Assembly: GCA_030704225.1 (NCBI GenBank)
Contig: CP131915.1
Coordinates: 2,480,001 to 2,544,000, forward strand
DNA: 64,000 bases
DNA from: Kosakonia sp. H02
Lineage (GTDB): Bacteria; Pseudomonadota; Gammaproteobacteria; Enterobacterales; Enterobacteriaceae
Reading direction: 5' to 3'
Part shown: positions 34,946 through 44,240 of the stretch, piece after piece
Layout of the letters: each line of letters starts with the position of its first letter
Numbering within the stretch: the stretch's first letter is position 1
Program-made: the position numbers and the translations under genes
The notes under the pieces: model-generated
What the model was told of the DNA's origin: nothing
What the model saw: the letters and a program-made list of their open reading frames with translations, nothing else
Databases searched by the model: none

Positions 34946-36676
34946 TTGAAAGTGACTCTTTATGCCTCTTCCGCAGCGAATGTTATTCGTTCTTTGCTTC
35001 AACACCCCTATGTTTTATCGGTATATACGAAAGATCTGCCTTACGTATTAAACGCCGATATAGCAGAGCTGGATATGACAACCAGCCGAATGATATTAAA
35101 CGTTGAATATTCCGGAACGGATATTCAACAGTATCTACCGGACGATGAAATCAGTTTTGATCTTGAGGTGATAAAGGGCACGGAATTCCCCGAGCGAGAA
35201 ACCTATAGCCTGAGTCATATTGCCGCAAGGTCACTTAAGACCGACACAATGCTGTACCGCCTCGAGTGCCAGCTTCCCGAGTCCATTTTTGCTACTGAAA
35301 AGCGTGGCGATGTTCGCATCCCCTTTATTCTCGGGATGCAGGCGCGAGTCAATATAGATGTTTATCACCATGCACTGAATATCTCCGGCAAGCTGAAAAA
35401 CCTCTCCGTGGGCGGCTGCATGATCGAAATCGATCTGGTCGAAAGTATTGCCCTTGAAGTCGGGCAGATAATCCCCGGTATTACGCTGGCGTTTGCCAAC
35501 GGAGAGCACTTTTTTGCCGAGGGCAAAATCCGCCATATTCGCCCCTTTGGCAGCAGCGGACATGCAGCTCTGGGCATCCAGTTTATGCATCTGCAACCCC
35601 CCGCTAGCGAAACGCTGTATTACTTCGTCAACGAGTCAGAAAGAGAAGCCGCCTTTCGCAGCGGCATGACCAGCAGCATGGTCTACCCCTCTCCGCTGTT
35701 TATTGCCGGAGCGAAGGAGAAGAAAATCTTGCAGCGAGAAAATGAAATTCGGGAAAAACGTACCCGCCAGACGCCAATGGAGCAGGGAGTCCAGGAAGTC
35801 GCCCATCGCCTACAGATTGGCCTGATGTATATGAAAAGCCAAAAAACTTTTCCCCATGAGATTTTCTACGACTGTGTGGACACACTGCTCTATCTGGTCA
35901 GGAAGGATCGCAAATCTCTTCTTTACGCTCTGGCTATTCTGCGCGACGAACCCGACTGGGTCAGGCAGGCGGTACAGGTCGCTGCAAAGCTGGCGGATAT
36001 GATGCTGCTGCGCGACCCGCATAACTATGATATTCGTGAGGCGGTGCTGGGGGCGCTGCTGCACACACTGGGTAAACCCCTGCTGATTAGCGCAGACCTG
36101 CCGTCACTGAAGATCAATATGAATCCGGCACAGAAGACGATTCTACGCGGACATGTAGCGGCACTGCGTAGCAAGCTTGAGGCGTTAGGCTGGGAGCCTG
36201 CTCCGGTCTGTGCGGATGTGATCGACAACGCCAGCGAACGCCTGGACGGGGCCGGTTATCCGCAGGGAAAAACGGCGGCGCAGCTCTCGCAACTGGCCCA
36301 GTTGGTATCGATTATTAAAATGGTGAACAAGTTGGTGCATACCCGTAATGGCAGGCCGCCACGTTCGCCACTGGAGGCCTATCGCAAGCTCTACAATGCA
36401 GATAGCGCTTACGATCGCGAGACCGTGATTGAATATATTCAGACCTACGGCCTCTATCCGATTGGCAGCCTGGCTAAATACGCCGGGGGCTATCTCGGCT
36501 GGGTGGTGGATATTGAGAATAAAGGCAAGCCATGCAAGGTGCATATCGTCAAGAACCTGCGCTTCCCGGACACCAATATAAGTAGCATGATGTCTAAGGG
36601 CGATTTGGCCCAGCTCGGGAGACTGGAAAAAATAGTGAATCCCGCAGATTACGGGATTTCTGTAGTAAAAGAGTAA
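34946..36676 (+). CDS. PilZ protein fused to a degenerate HD-GYP domain
   Basis: The protein (about 576 residues) has an N-terminal YcgR-like region (1-110) and a PilZ domain with both c-di-GMP motifs (RGDVR at 120-124 and NLSVGG at 152-157). A charged linker (255-280) and an HD-GYP-like helical domain (300-560) follow. In the latter the HD pair reads HT (HTLGK, 373-377) and the HHE motif is lost, but DGAGYP (434-439) remains, so phosphodiesterase activity is unlikely. It is probably a c-di-GMP receptor. The start is TTG at 34946 or GTG at 34952; neither is certain. Confidence 0.8.
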   Translation: MKVTLYASSAANVIRSLLQHPYVLSVYTKDLPYVLNADIAELDMTTSRMILNVEYSGTDIQQYLPDDEISFDLEVIKGTEFPERETYSLSHIAARSLKTDTMLYRLECQLPESIFATEKRGDVRIPFILGMQARVNIDVYHHALNISGKLKNLSVGGCMIEIDLVESIALEVGQIIPGITLAFANGEHFFAEGKIRHIRPFGSSGHAALGIQFMHLQPPASETLYYFVNESEREAAFRSGMTSSMVYPSPLFIAGAKEKKILQRENEIREKRTRQTPMEQGVQEVAHRLQIGLMYMKSQKTFPHEIFYDCVDTLLYLVRKDRKSLLYALAILRDEPDWVRQAVQVAAKLADMMLLRDPHNYDIREAVLGALLHTLGKPLLISADLPSLKINMNPAQKTILRGHVAALRSKLEALGWEPAPVCADVIDNASERLDGAGYPQGKTAAQLSQLAQLVSIIKMVNKLVHTRNGRPPRSPLEAYRKLYNADSAYDRETVIEYIQTYGLYPIGSLAKYAGGYLGWVVDIENKGKPCKVHIVKNLRFPDTNISSMMSKGDLAQLGRLEKIVNPADYGISVVKE

Positions 36677-36686
36677 ATCGGTGAGG

Positions 36687-36713
36687 CAAAAACCCCTCCA
36701 TAAAGAAGGGGTT
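36687..36713 (-). terminator. Intrinsic terminator of gltP
   Basis: On the minus strand AACCCC and GGGGTT form a stem followed by TTTTT. It lies just after the gltP stop and also separates it from the convergent PilZ gene. Confidence 0.75.
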
Positions 36714-36720
36714 AAAAAGC

Positions 36721-38034
36721 TTACTGATCGGCAGTCTTATCAAATTTGCCGAGCATTTCGCGCTCGTAAGCCAGCGCTTTTTTGCGGTCAAACTTGTGTT
36801 CCCACTTGGCAATCACCAGCACCGCCAGCGCGTTACCCACCACGTTCAACGCAGTACGCGCCATATCGAGGATACGGTCAACACCGGCGATAAACGCCAG
36901 ACCTTCCAGCGGAATACCGACGCTGCCAAGCGTTGCCAGCAGCACCACAAAGGAGACACCCGGAACACCGGCGATGCCTTTTGAGGTCACCATCAGCGTC
37001 AGCACCAGAATAATTTCCTGCCACAACGAGAGATCAATACCGTAGAGCTGCGCGATAAAAATCGCCGCGATGCTTTGATACAGCGTCGAACCATCGAGAT
37101 TAAAGGAATAACCGGTCGGCACCACGAAGCTGGTGATCGACGCAGGCGCGCCGTAGGCTTCCATTTTTTCGATAATACGCGGCAACACGCTTTCGGAGCT
37201 GGCAGTGGAGTACGCCAGAATCAGCTCATCTTTCAGGATGCGAATCAAAATCCAGATGCTTAGCCCGCAGATGCGCGCCACCATACCCAGCACCACCAGC
37301 GCAAAGAACAGAATGGCGAAATAAACCAGGATCACCAGCTTCGCCAGCGGCCACAGCGAGGCAAAACCAAAGTTTGCCACCGTGACCGAGATCAGCGCAA
37401 ACACGCCGACCGGCGCATAGCGCATCACCATATGGGTGACTTTAAACATGGTTTCGGAAATGGAGCGGAACACAGTGACCAGCGGTTCGCGGTGCGTCGC
37501 GGGCAGAGAAGAAAGCCCGAGGCCGAACAGCACCGAGAAGAAGATGATCGGCAGCATATCGCCTTTCGCCATCGACGCGATGATATTGGTCGGCACCAGC
37601 GAGAGAATCGTCCCCATCAGGCCGTGGGCGTGGCTTTGCACATCCGCGGTGGTGCTTTGGTATTTCGAAATATCCACCGTCGCCAGTTGCGACATATCAA
37701 TGCCTGCGCCAGGCTGGAACACATTCGCCAGCGTAATACCCAGCACAATCGCAACCGTAGTGATCACTTCGAAATAGATGATGGTTTTCGCGCCGATACG
37801 ACCAAGCTGTTTCGCGTCGCCAACGCCTGCAATACCCACGATCAGCGTGGAAATCACAATCGGCACGACGATCATTTTGATCAAATGGATAAAGATATCA
37901 CCCGCCGGAGACAGGAGATTCGCAATCAGCCATTCGCGGCTGTCGCTTTGATAATGCAAGTAACTACCCAGAAGAATACCCAGCACCAGGGCCAGCAAAA
38001 TCTGCCAGGCCAGGCTGACTTTCATGTTTTTCAT
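36721..38034 (-). CDS. gltP: GltP proton/glutamate-aspartate symporter
   Basis: The 437-residue product is near identical to E. coli GltP, a DAACS-family inner-membrane symporter. Signature stretches include LILAYSTASSESVLPRIIEK and PTGYSFNLDGSTLYQ. I place the start at the ATG at 38034 (MKNMKVSLAWQILLALVLG), not at the 117-bp upstream extension, because this matches the E. coli N-terminus. It diverges from acs, as its E. coli counterpart lies beyond the nrf genes, which are missing here. Confidence 0.96.
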   Translation of the reverse strand: MKNMKVSLAWQILLALVLGILLGSYLHYQSDSREWLIANLLSPAGDIFIHLIKMIVVPIVISTLIVGIAGVGDAKQLGRIGAKTIIYFEVITTVAIVLGITLANVFQPGAGIDMSQLATVDISKYQSTTADVQSHAHGLMGTILSLVPTNIIASMAKGDMLPIIFFSVLFGLGLSSLPATHREPLVTVFRSISETMFKVTHMVMRYAPVGVFALISVTVANFGFASLWPLAKLVILVYFAILFFALVVLGMVARICGLSIWILIRILKDELILAYSTASSESVLPRIIEKMEAYGAPASITSFVVPTGYSFNLDGSTLYQSIAAIFIAQLYGIDLSLWQEIILVLTLMVTSKGIAGVPGVSFVVLLATLGSVGIPLEGLAFIAGVDRILDMARTALNVVGNALAVLVIAKWEHKFDRKKALAYEREMLGKFDKTADQ

Positions 38035-38570
38035 AACTACAGACATCCTCAATGAAGCACCATTCCAGGCACAGGAACGACACATACTGAAAGGGTATGG
38101 ATTGCGTCGCACGGTATTGCGGGGGTTTTTAACGCGCATTATCAGTATCATTTGCAGGGTGTAACGCGCAACCCTATACCGGGAGGGGGTTTGACTGATT
38201 TTTTAAGTAAAAACCGTCTTTTATTCCAGTTATTATCAATAACTATTTGTTATGCAAAACTTTTCACTCGCCTGAATTCCAATATTCACTCCCTGAAATT
38301 ATTCGCCAGATTTTGTTCATTTGCGCGTTTTTTAATCGTAAGAAATGTCGTACTAACAATTCAGCAGCCAAATTTACTCTGCGCTTCTTTATTTATGAAG
38401 TGAATAATCAAGCAGAAAAATAATTAAGAGCCTATCGGTTCGACGGTGAATTTCATAGCGGTTAAATGAATGCGTGATCTATCGCGCAAATAATAAACAA
38501 ACCGGGCAAAAGCCCTATGATTAACCTTCTTGTGACATATTATTAACATCTTACAAGGAGAGCAACCGCC
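38035..38570. promoter_or_regulatory. Divergent gltP/acs intergenic region
   Basis: This 536-bp AT-rich spacer holds the promoters of gltP and acs. The acs ribosome site is AAGGAGAG before the ATG at 38571. One weak CRP-like site (CGTGATCTATCGCGCA, near 38473) is visible; E. coli acs is CRP-activated, but here no perfect site is seen. The nrfABCDEFG genes that occupy this junction in E. coli are absent. Confidence 0.5.
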
Positions 38571-40529
38571 ATGAGCCAGATACATAAACACGCTATTCCC
38601 GCGAATATTGCGGAACGTTGCCTGATAAATTCTCAGCAGTATGAGTCCTGGTATCAGCAATCCATTACCGACCCAGACACGTTCTGGGGCGAGCAGGGCA
38701 AAATCCTCGACTGGATAACGCCTTATAAGAAGGTGAAAAACACCTCCTTCGCGCCGGGTAATATTTCAATTAAATGGTATGAAGACGGCACTCTGAACCT
38801 GGCCGCCAACTGCCTCGATCGTCACCTTGCCGAGCGCGGCGACCAGACCGCTATTATCTGGGAAGGCGATGACGCCAGCCAAAGCAAAAAAATCACCTAC
38901 CGCGAACTGCACCGCGACGTGTGCCGCTTTGCCAATGTGCTGGTGGATCTCGGCATTAAGAAAGGCGATGTGGTGGCGATTTATATGCCGATGGTGCCGG
39001 AAGCGGCTGTGGCGATGCTTGCCTGCGCGCGCATTGGTGCAGTGCATTCGGTGATTTTCGGCGGCTTCTCGCCAGAAGCTGTCGCCGGGCGCATTATCGA
39101 CTCGAACTCGCGCCTCGTGATCACTGCCGACGAAGGCGTGCGCGCGGGTCGTTCGATCCCGCTGAAGAAAAACGTCGATGACGCGCTGAAAAACCCCAAC
39201 GTGAAGACCATCGAACATGTGGTGGTGCTGAAACGCACCGGCGGCAATATCGACTGGCAAGAGGGTCGCGACCTGTGGTGGAGCGCGCTGACGGAAAACG
39301 CCAGCGACCAGCATCAGCCGGTAGAAGTGGGCGCGGAAGATCCGCTGTTTATCCTTTACACCTCCGGCTCAACCGGCAAACCGAAAGGCGTGCTGCACAC
39401 CACCGGCGGTTACCTGGTGTATGCCGCGTCGACCTTCAAATATGTCTTTGATTACCATCCGGGCGATGTTTACTGGTGTACCGCCGATGTCGGCTGGGTC
39501 ACCGGCCACAGCTATTTGCTCTATGGGCCGCTGGCTTGCGGCGCGGTCACGCTGATGTTTGAAGGCGTGCCGAACTGGCCAACACCGGCACGTATGAGCC
39601 AGGTGGTCGACAAGCACCAGGTCAATATTCTTTACACCGCGCCGACGGCGATCCGTGCGCTGATGGCCGAAGGGGATAAAGCGATTGCCGGGACCGACCG
39701 CTCTTCGCTGCGTATCCTCGGCTCTGTGGGCGAGCCGATTAACCCGGAAGCCTGGGAGTGGTACTGGTCGAAAATCGGTAACGGTAAATGCCCGGTGATG
39801 GATACCTGGTGGCAGACGGAAACCGGCGGTTTTATGATTACGCCGCTTCCCGGCGCGACCGAACTGAAAGCCGGTTCCGCCACGCGCCCGTTCTTTGGCG
39901 TGCAGCCTGCGCTGGTGGATAACGAAGGCAACCCGCTGGAAGGGGCCACCGAAGGCAACCTGGTGATCACCGATTCCTGGCCGGGCCAGGCGCGGACGCT
40001 GTTTGGCGATCACGAACGCTTCGAGCAGACCTATTTCTCTACCTTCAAAAACAGATATTTCAGCGGCGACGGCGCACGTCGCGACGAAGATGGCTACTAC
40101 TGGATAACCGGGCGCGTGGACGATGTGCTGAACGTTTCCGGTCACCGTCTGGGAACGGCGGAAATCGAATCGGCGCTGGTGTCACACCCGAAAATCGCCG
40201 AGGCCGCGGTGGTCGGTATTCCGCACAATATTAAAGGCCAGGCGATTTACGCTTACGTGACGCTGAATCACGGCGAAGAGCCTTCGCCGGAGCTTTATAC
40301 CGATGTGCGCAACTGGGTGCGTAAAGAAATTGGCCCGCTGGCAACGCCAGATGTGCTGCACTGGACAGACTCACTGCCGAAAACCCGTTCCGGCAAAATC
40401 ATGCGCCGAATTTTGCGCAAAATCGCCGCAGGCGATACCAGCAATCTTGGCGATACCTCAACGCTTGCCGATCCAGGCGTCGTGGAAAAACTGCTCGAAG
40501 AGAAGCAGGCCATTACCATGCCGTCGTAA
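38571..40529 (+). CDS. acs: Acetyl-CoA synthetase Acs
   Basis: The 652-residue length equals E. coli Acs. AMP-forming motifs are present: YTSGSTGKPKG (phosphate loop), WWQTETGG and YWITGRVDDV. The acetylatable lysine lies in the C-terminal PKTRSGKIMRR. It converts acetate, ATP and CoA to acetyl-CoA for scavenging low acetate. It leads the acs-yjcH-actP operon. Confidence 0.98.
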   Translation: MSQIHKHAIPANIAERCLINSQQYESWYQQSITDPDTFWGEQGKILDWITPYKKVKNTSFAPGNISIKWYEDGTLNLAANCLDRHLAERGDQTAIIWEGDDASQSKKITYRELHRDVCRFANVLVDLGIKKGDVVAIYMPMVPEAAVAMLACARIGAVHSVIFGGFSPEAVAGRIIDSNSRLVITADEGVRAGRSIPLKKNVDDALKNPNVKTIEHVVVLKRTGGNIDWQEGRDLWWSALTENASDQHQPVEVGAEDPLFILYTSGSTGKPKGVLHTTGGYLVYAASTFKYVFDYHPGDVYWCTADVGWVTGHSYLLYGPLACGAVTLMFEGVPNWPTPARMSQVVDKHQVNILYTAPTAIRALMAEGDKAIAGTDRSSLRILGSVGEPINPEAWEWYWSKIGNGKCPVMDTWWQTETGGFMITPLPGATELKAGSATRPFFGVQPALVDNEGNPLEGATEGNLVITDSWPGQARTLFGDHERFEQTYFSTFKNRYFSGDGARRDEDGYYWITGRVDDVLNVSGHRLGTAEIESALVSHPKIAEAAVVGIPHNIKGQAIYAYVTLNHGEEPSPELYTDVRNWVRKEIGPLATPDVLHWTDSLPKTRSGKIMRRILRKIAAGDTSNLGDTSTLADPGVVEKLLEEKQAITMPS

Positions 40530-40557
40530 CCGAACAAATAACCCTTACCAACCTATA

Positions 40558-40682
40558 TTCCCCAAAGGATTTCGTGTTGCAGGAAGGCGGCAAACGAGCA
40601 CATCCCCAGGAGCATAGATAACTATGTGACTGGGGTGGGCGAGCGCAACCAACGCACCTGCGGCGCGAAAGACGAAGGGGAA
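40558..40682 (+). ncRNA. Structured element in the acs-yjcH spacer
   Basis: The spacer can fold into one long branched structure. Nested complementary arms are TTCCCC (40558-40563) with GGGGAA (40677-40682), TTTCG (40570) with CGAAA (40666), GCAGG (40579) with CCTGC (40657), CCCCAG (40604) with CTGGGG (40630), and CATAG (40613) with CTATG (40622). I recall closely similar sequences between genes in many Enterobacteriaceae, so it is probably a dispersed structured repeat; its function is unknown to me. Whether it is an independent RNA or part of the operon mRNA is undecided. Confidence 0.55.
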
Positions 40683-40699
40683 ACCTCTGGAGACCTGCG

Positions 40700-41017
40700 A
40701 TGAATGAAAACCCCATTTATCAGCGGATAGAAAACAATGCGCATTTCAGGGAGTTAGTCGAAAAACGGCAACGGTTTGCCTTCCTTCTTTCTATCATCAT
40801 GCTGATTATCTACGTCGGCTTTATTCTGCTTATCGCGTTTGCACCGACCTGGCTTGGCACGCCGCTGCATGCGGGTACCAGCGTCACGCGCGGCATTCCG
40901 ATTGGTATTGGTGTGATTGTGATTTCGTTTGTGCTGACGGCGGTGTATGTCTGGCGAGCGAACAGTGAATTTGAACGTCTGACAAGAGCCGTGCTGAGCG
41001 AGGTAAACGCATCATGA
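40700..41017 (+). CDS. yjcH: YjcH, DUF485 membrane protein
   Basis: This 105-residue protein has two membrane segments (about residues 28-50 and 65-85) and matches E. coli YjcH. It is co-transcribed with acs and actP and probably supports the ActP permease. Its stop overlaps actP as ATGA. Confidence 0.95.
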   Translation: MNENPIYQRIENNAHFRELVEKRQRFAFLLSIIMLIIYVGFILLIAFAPTWLGTPLHAGTSVTRGIPIGIGVIVISFVLTAVYVWRANSEFERLTRAVLSEVNAS

Positions 41018-42663
41018 AGAGAGTCCTGACGGCGCTTGCCGCCACACTTCCCCTCGCCGCCTTTGCCGCCGACCCGATTACCGGCGCGGTGGAACGCCAG
41101 CCGACCAACTGGCAGGCGATTATTATGTTCATTATTTTCGTCGCGCTGACGCTCTATATCACTTACTGGGCGTCGAAACGCGTGCGCTCGCGCAGTGATT
41201 ACTACACCGCGGGCGGCAATATCACTGGTTTTCAGAACGGGTTGGCAATCGCCGGTGACTTTATGTCTGCCGCCTCGTTTTTGGGGATTTCCGCGCTGGT
41301 TTATACCTCTGGCTACGACGGGCTGATTTACTCCCTCGGCTTCCTGGTCGGCTGGCCGATAATCCTGTTTCTGATTGCCGAACGCCTGCGTAACCTCGGG
41401 CGCTATACCTTCGCCGATGTGGCGTCCTACCGCCTGAAACAAGGGCCGATCCGCACCCTTTCCGCCTGTGGTTCGCTGGTAGTGGTGGCGCTGTACCTGA
41501 TTGCGCAAATGGTTGGCGCGGGCAAACTTATCGAACTGCTGTTCGGCCTGAATTACCACATCGCGGTGGTGCTGGTGGGCGTGTTGATGGTGATGTATGT
41601 GCTGTTCGGCGGCATGCTCGCCACCACCTGGGTACAAATTATCAAAGCCGTGCTGCTGCTGTTCGGCGCGAGTTTTATGGCCTTTATGGTGATGAAACAC
41701 GTCGGCTTTAGCTTCAATAACCTGTTCACCGAAGCAATGGCGGTGCACCCGAAAGGCAATGCCATTATGAGCCCTGGCGGGCTGGTGAAAGACCCGATTT
41801 CGGCGCTGTCCCTCGGACTTGGGTTGATGTTCGGTACCGCAGGCTTGCCGCATATTCTGATGCGATTCTTCACCGTGAGCGATGCGCGTGAAGCGCGTAA
41901 AAGCGTGCTCTACGCCACCGGGTTTATGGGTTACTTCTACATCCTGACTTTTATCATCGGCTTTGGGGCCATCATGCTGGTGGGCGCGAACCCGGCGTTT
42001 AAAGACGCGGCGGGCGCGCTGATTGGCGGTAACAATATGGCGGCGGTGCATCTGGCTGATGCAGTGGGCGGCAACTTGTTCCTCGGCTTTATCTCCGCCG
42101 TGGCCTTCGCCACCATTCTGGCGGTGGTTGCGGGCCTGACACTGGCGGGCGCATCGGCGGTGTCCCACGATCTGTATGCCAACGTGTTCCGCAAAGGTGC
42201 CACCGAACGCCAGGAGCTGAAGGTGTCGAAAATCACCGTGCTGGTGCTCGGTGTGGTCGCCATCTTGCTGGGGATTTTGTTCGAGAACCAGAACATCGCC
42301 TTTATGGTCGGCCTGGCCTTCTCCATTGCGGCGAGCTGTAACTTCCCGATCATTCTGCTCTCGATGTACTGGTCGAAACTGACCACGCGCGGCGCGATGA
42401 TTGGCGGCTGGCTCGGTCTGCTGACAGCGGTGATTTTGATGATCCTCGGCCCAACGATTTGGGTGCAGATCCTCGGTCACGCTACCGCCGTGTTCCCGTA
42501 CGAATACCCGGCGCTGTTCTCCATTGCCGTGGCGTTTATCGGCATCTGGATTTTCTCCATTACCGATAACTCCGAAGCCGGTAACCGCGAGCGCGATCTG
42601 TTCCGCGCGCAGTTTATCCGCTCGCAAACCGGGATTGGTATCGAAAAGGGTCACGTACATTAA
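41014..42663 (+). CDS. actP: ActP cation/acetate symporter
   Basis: This 549-residue sodium:solute symporter family protein has thirteen or more hydrophobic segments and a cleavable-looking N-terminus ending AFAADP. It equals E. coli ActP in length. It imports acetate (also glycolate and tellurite) for Acs. Translationally coupled to yjcH; a GC-rich hairpin (CCCCGG/CCGGGG, 42670-42691) follows. Confidence 0.97.
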   Translation: MKRVLTALAATLPLAAFAADPITGAVERQPTNWQAIIMFIIFVALTLYITYWASKRVRSRSDYYTAGGNITGFQNGLAIAGDFMSAASFLGISALVYTSGYDGLIYSLGFLVGWPIILFLIAERLRNLGRYTFADVASYRLKQGPIRTLSACGSLVVVALYLIAQMVGAGKLIELLFGLNYHIAVVLVGVLMVMYVLFGGMLATTWVQIIKAVLLLFGASFMAFMVMKHVGFSFNNLFTEAMAVHPKGNAIMSPGGLVKDPISALSLGLGLMFGTAGLPHILMRFFTVSDAREARKSVLYATGFMGYFYILTFIIGFGAIMLVGANPAFKDAAGALIGGNNMAAVHLADAVGGNLFLGFISAVAFATILAVVAGLTLAGASAVSHDLYANVFRKGATERQELKVSKITVLVLGVVAILLGILFENQNIAFMVGLAFSIAASCNFPIILLSMYWSKLTTRGAMIGGWLGLLTAVILMILGPTIWVQILGHATAVFPYEYPALFSIAVAFIGIWIFSITDNSEAGNRERDLFRAQFIRSQTGIGIEKGHVH

Positions 42664-42806
42664 TCTCTGCCCCGGTCAGTAATGGCCGGGGATCACACTT
42701 TCCCACCTCCGTTGTAGGCAACGCCCGCCATCGCGCTACAGTATCCCCATCAAATTGAAACGTTGTTTTTATTACTTCAGCACGTTAATTCATTAGAGAG
42801 GATGCG

Positions 42807-44102
42807 ATGAAAAAATATGCGTTAGTTGGCACCGGCGGGCGTGCCGGACTCTATATTTCCGCTATCGGCGGGCAGTGGCAAGCGACGGCCCGCATGGTGG
42901 CGTTTTGCGACAGTAACCAGACACGCATGGATTACGCCAACCAACTGCTGTTGCAGGAAGGTGCGGCGGCGGTGCCCACCTGGAAAGCGGCGCAGTTTGA
43001 AGAGATGATCCGCGAAACGCGCCCGGACACAATTATCGTCACGACCATGGACAGAACCCATGACGACTATATTGTGCGCGCACTGCACGCAGGCTGCGAT
43101 GTGATCACCGAAAAACCGATGACCATCGATGAGCAGCGCGCGCTGCGCATTCTTGATGCCATTGAACAGACCGGAAAAACGGTGCGCGTGGCCTTCAATT
43201 ACCGTTATGCGCCGCACCACAGCAAAGTGCGCGAACTGCTGATGAACAACACCATCGGCGAGGTCTATTCGGTACATTTCGAATGGCTTTTGAATACCGA
43301 ACACGGCGCGGACTATTTCCGCCGCTGGCACCGGGAGAAGCGCAATAGCGGCGGGCTGCTGGTGCATAAATCAACCCACCATTTTGATCTGATGAACTTC
43401 TGGCTGGGCAGTTATCCGCAGCGGGTTTACGCCGAAGGCGGGCTGCGCTTCTACGGGAAAGAGAATGCGGAAAAACGCGGCGTGACCCAGTTTTACCCGC
43501 GCGCGCACGGTTATGCCGCCGCCCAGGATGACCCGTTTGCGCTCAAGATGGCGGATAATCCGCAGCTAAAAGCGCTCTATCTGGATGCGGAGCACGAAGA
43601 TAATTACTGGCGCGATCAGAGCGTATTCAGCGATGGCATTACCATTGAGGACACCATGTCGGTGCTGGTGAAATACCAGAACCAGTGCCAGTTGAGCTAC
43701 TCGCTGAATACGTATTTGCCGTGGGAAGGATTAAACGTGGTGTTTAACGGCAGCCTTGGGCGGCTTGAGATGAAAATCGTTGAGAAATCCTATGTGAATG
43801 CGGGCGGCGAGCGCGCCAATGAAGGCAGTCTCGAATCCTGTGATATCACCGTTTTCCCGATGTTTGCCGCGCCGTGGAAAGCGGATTTCACCCTCGGTGA
43901 AGGTGGGCACGGCGGCGGCGATAACGCCATGCTGGCGGATTTGTTTGGTCAACCTGGCAATGACCCGCTAAAACGCGCCGCCGATCACCGCGCCGGTGCT
44001 ATGTCGATTCTGACCGGCATTGCCGGGAATATCTCCATGCAGCAGCAGCGCCCGGTGAATTTTAGTGAATTTGAACTGGTCGCCCGGCTGAAAAAACAGT
44101 GA
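42807..44102 (+). CDS. Gfo/Idh/MocA-family oxidoreductase
   Basis: This 431-residue protein starts with a Rossmann fold (YALVGTGGRAGLYI) and carries the family EKP motif (VITEKPMTIDEQ, about residue 105) plus RYAPHHSKVREL and HKSTHHFDLMNFWLG. It likely oxidises or reduces a sugar or inositol-type substrate with NAD(P). It is cytoplasmic and appears single, with its own ribosome site (GAGAGGATG) and a hairpin after it. Substrate is unknown; the LysR gene 138 bp downstream may regulate it. Confidence 0.88.
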   Translation: MKKYALVGTGGRAGLYISAIGGQWQATARMVAFCDSNQTRMDYANQLLLQEGAAAVPTWKAAQFEEMIRETRPDTIIVTTMDRTHDDYIVRALHAGCDVITEKPMTIDEQRALRILDAIEQTGKTVRVAFNYRYAPHHSKVRELLMNNTIGEVYSVHFEWLLNTEHGADYFRRWHREKRNSGGLLVHKSTHHFDLMNFWLGSYPQRVYAEGGLRFYGKENAEKRGVTQFYPRAHGYAAAQDDPFALKMADNPQLKALYLDAEHEDNYWRDQSVFSDGITIEDTMSVLVKYQNQCQLSYSLNTYLPWEGLNVVFNGSLGRLEMKIVEKSYVNAGGERANEGSLESCDITVFPMFAAPWKADFTLGEGGHGGGDNAMLADLFGQPGNDPLKRAADHRAGAMSILTGIAGNISMQQQRPVNFSEFELVARLKKQ

Positions 44103-44240
44103 CTACCCACCCGCCCCGCGGCCATTAGCGGGGCAAAAACCCCAATGCCGTAAACGAATTGGTCAAAAAAAGATCACAACCATCTTTTCTACACAATGAA
44201 TGCAGTACACTCGCCGCAGGCCTGGTTCAAAGGAACAGTT

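Noticed and set aside
38035..38151. 39-codon upstream extension of gltP
   Set aside because: It does not resemble the family; the ATG at 38034 matches the E. coli N-terminus.
40810..42660. 616-codon minus-strand ORF opposite actP
   Set aside because: A shadow of the actP codons, rich in His/Gln/Arg, with no domain signature.
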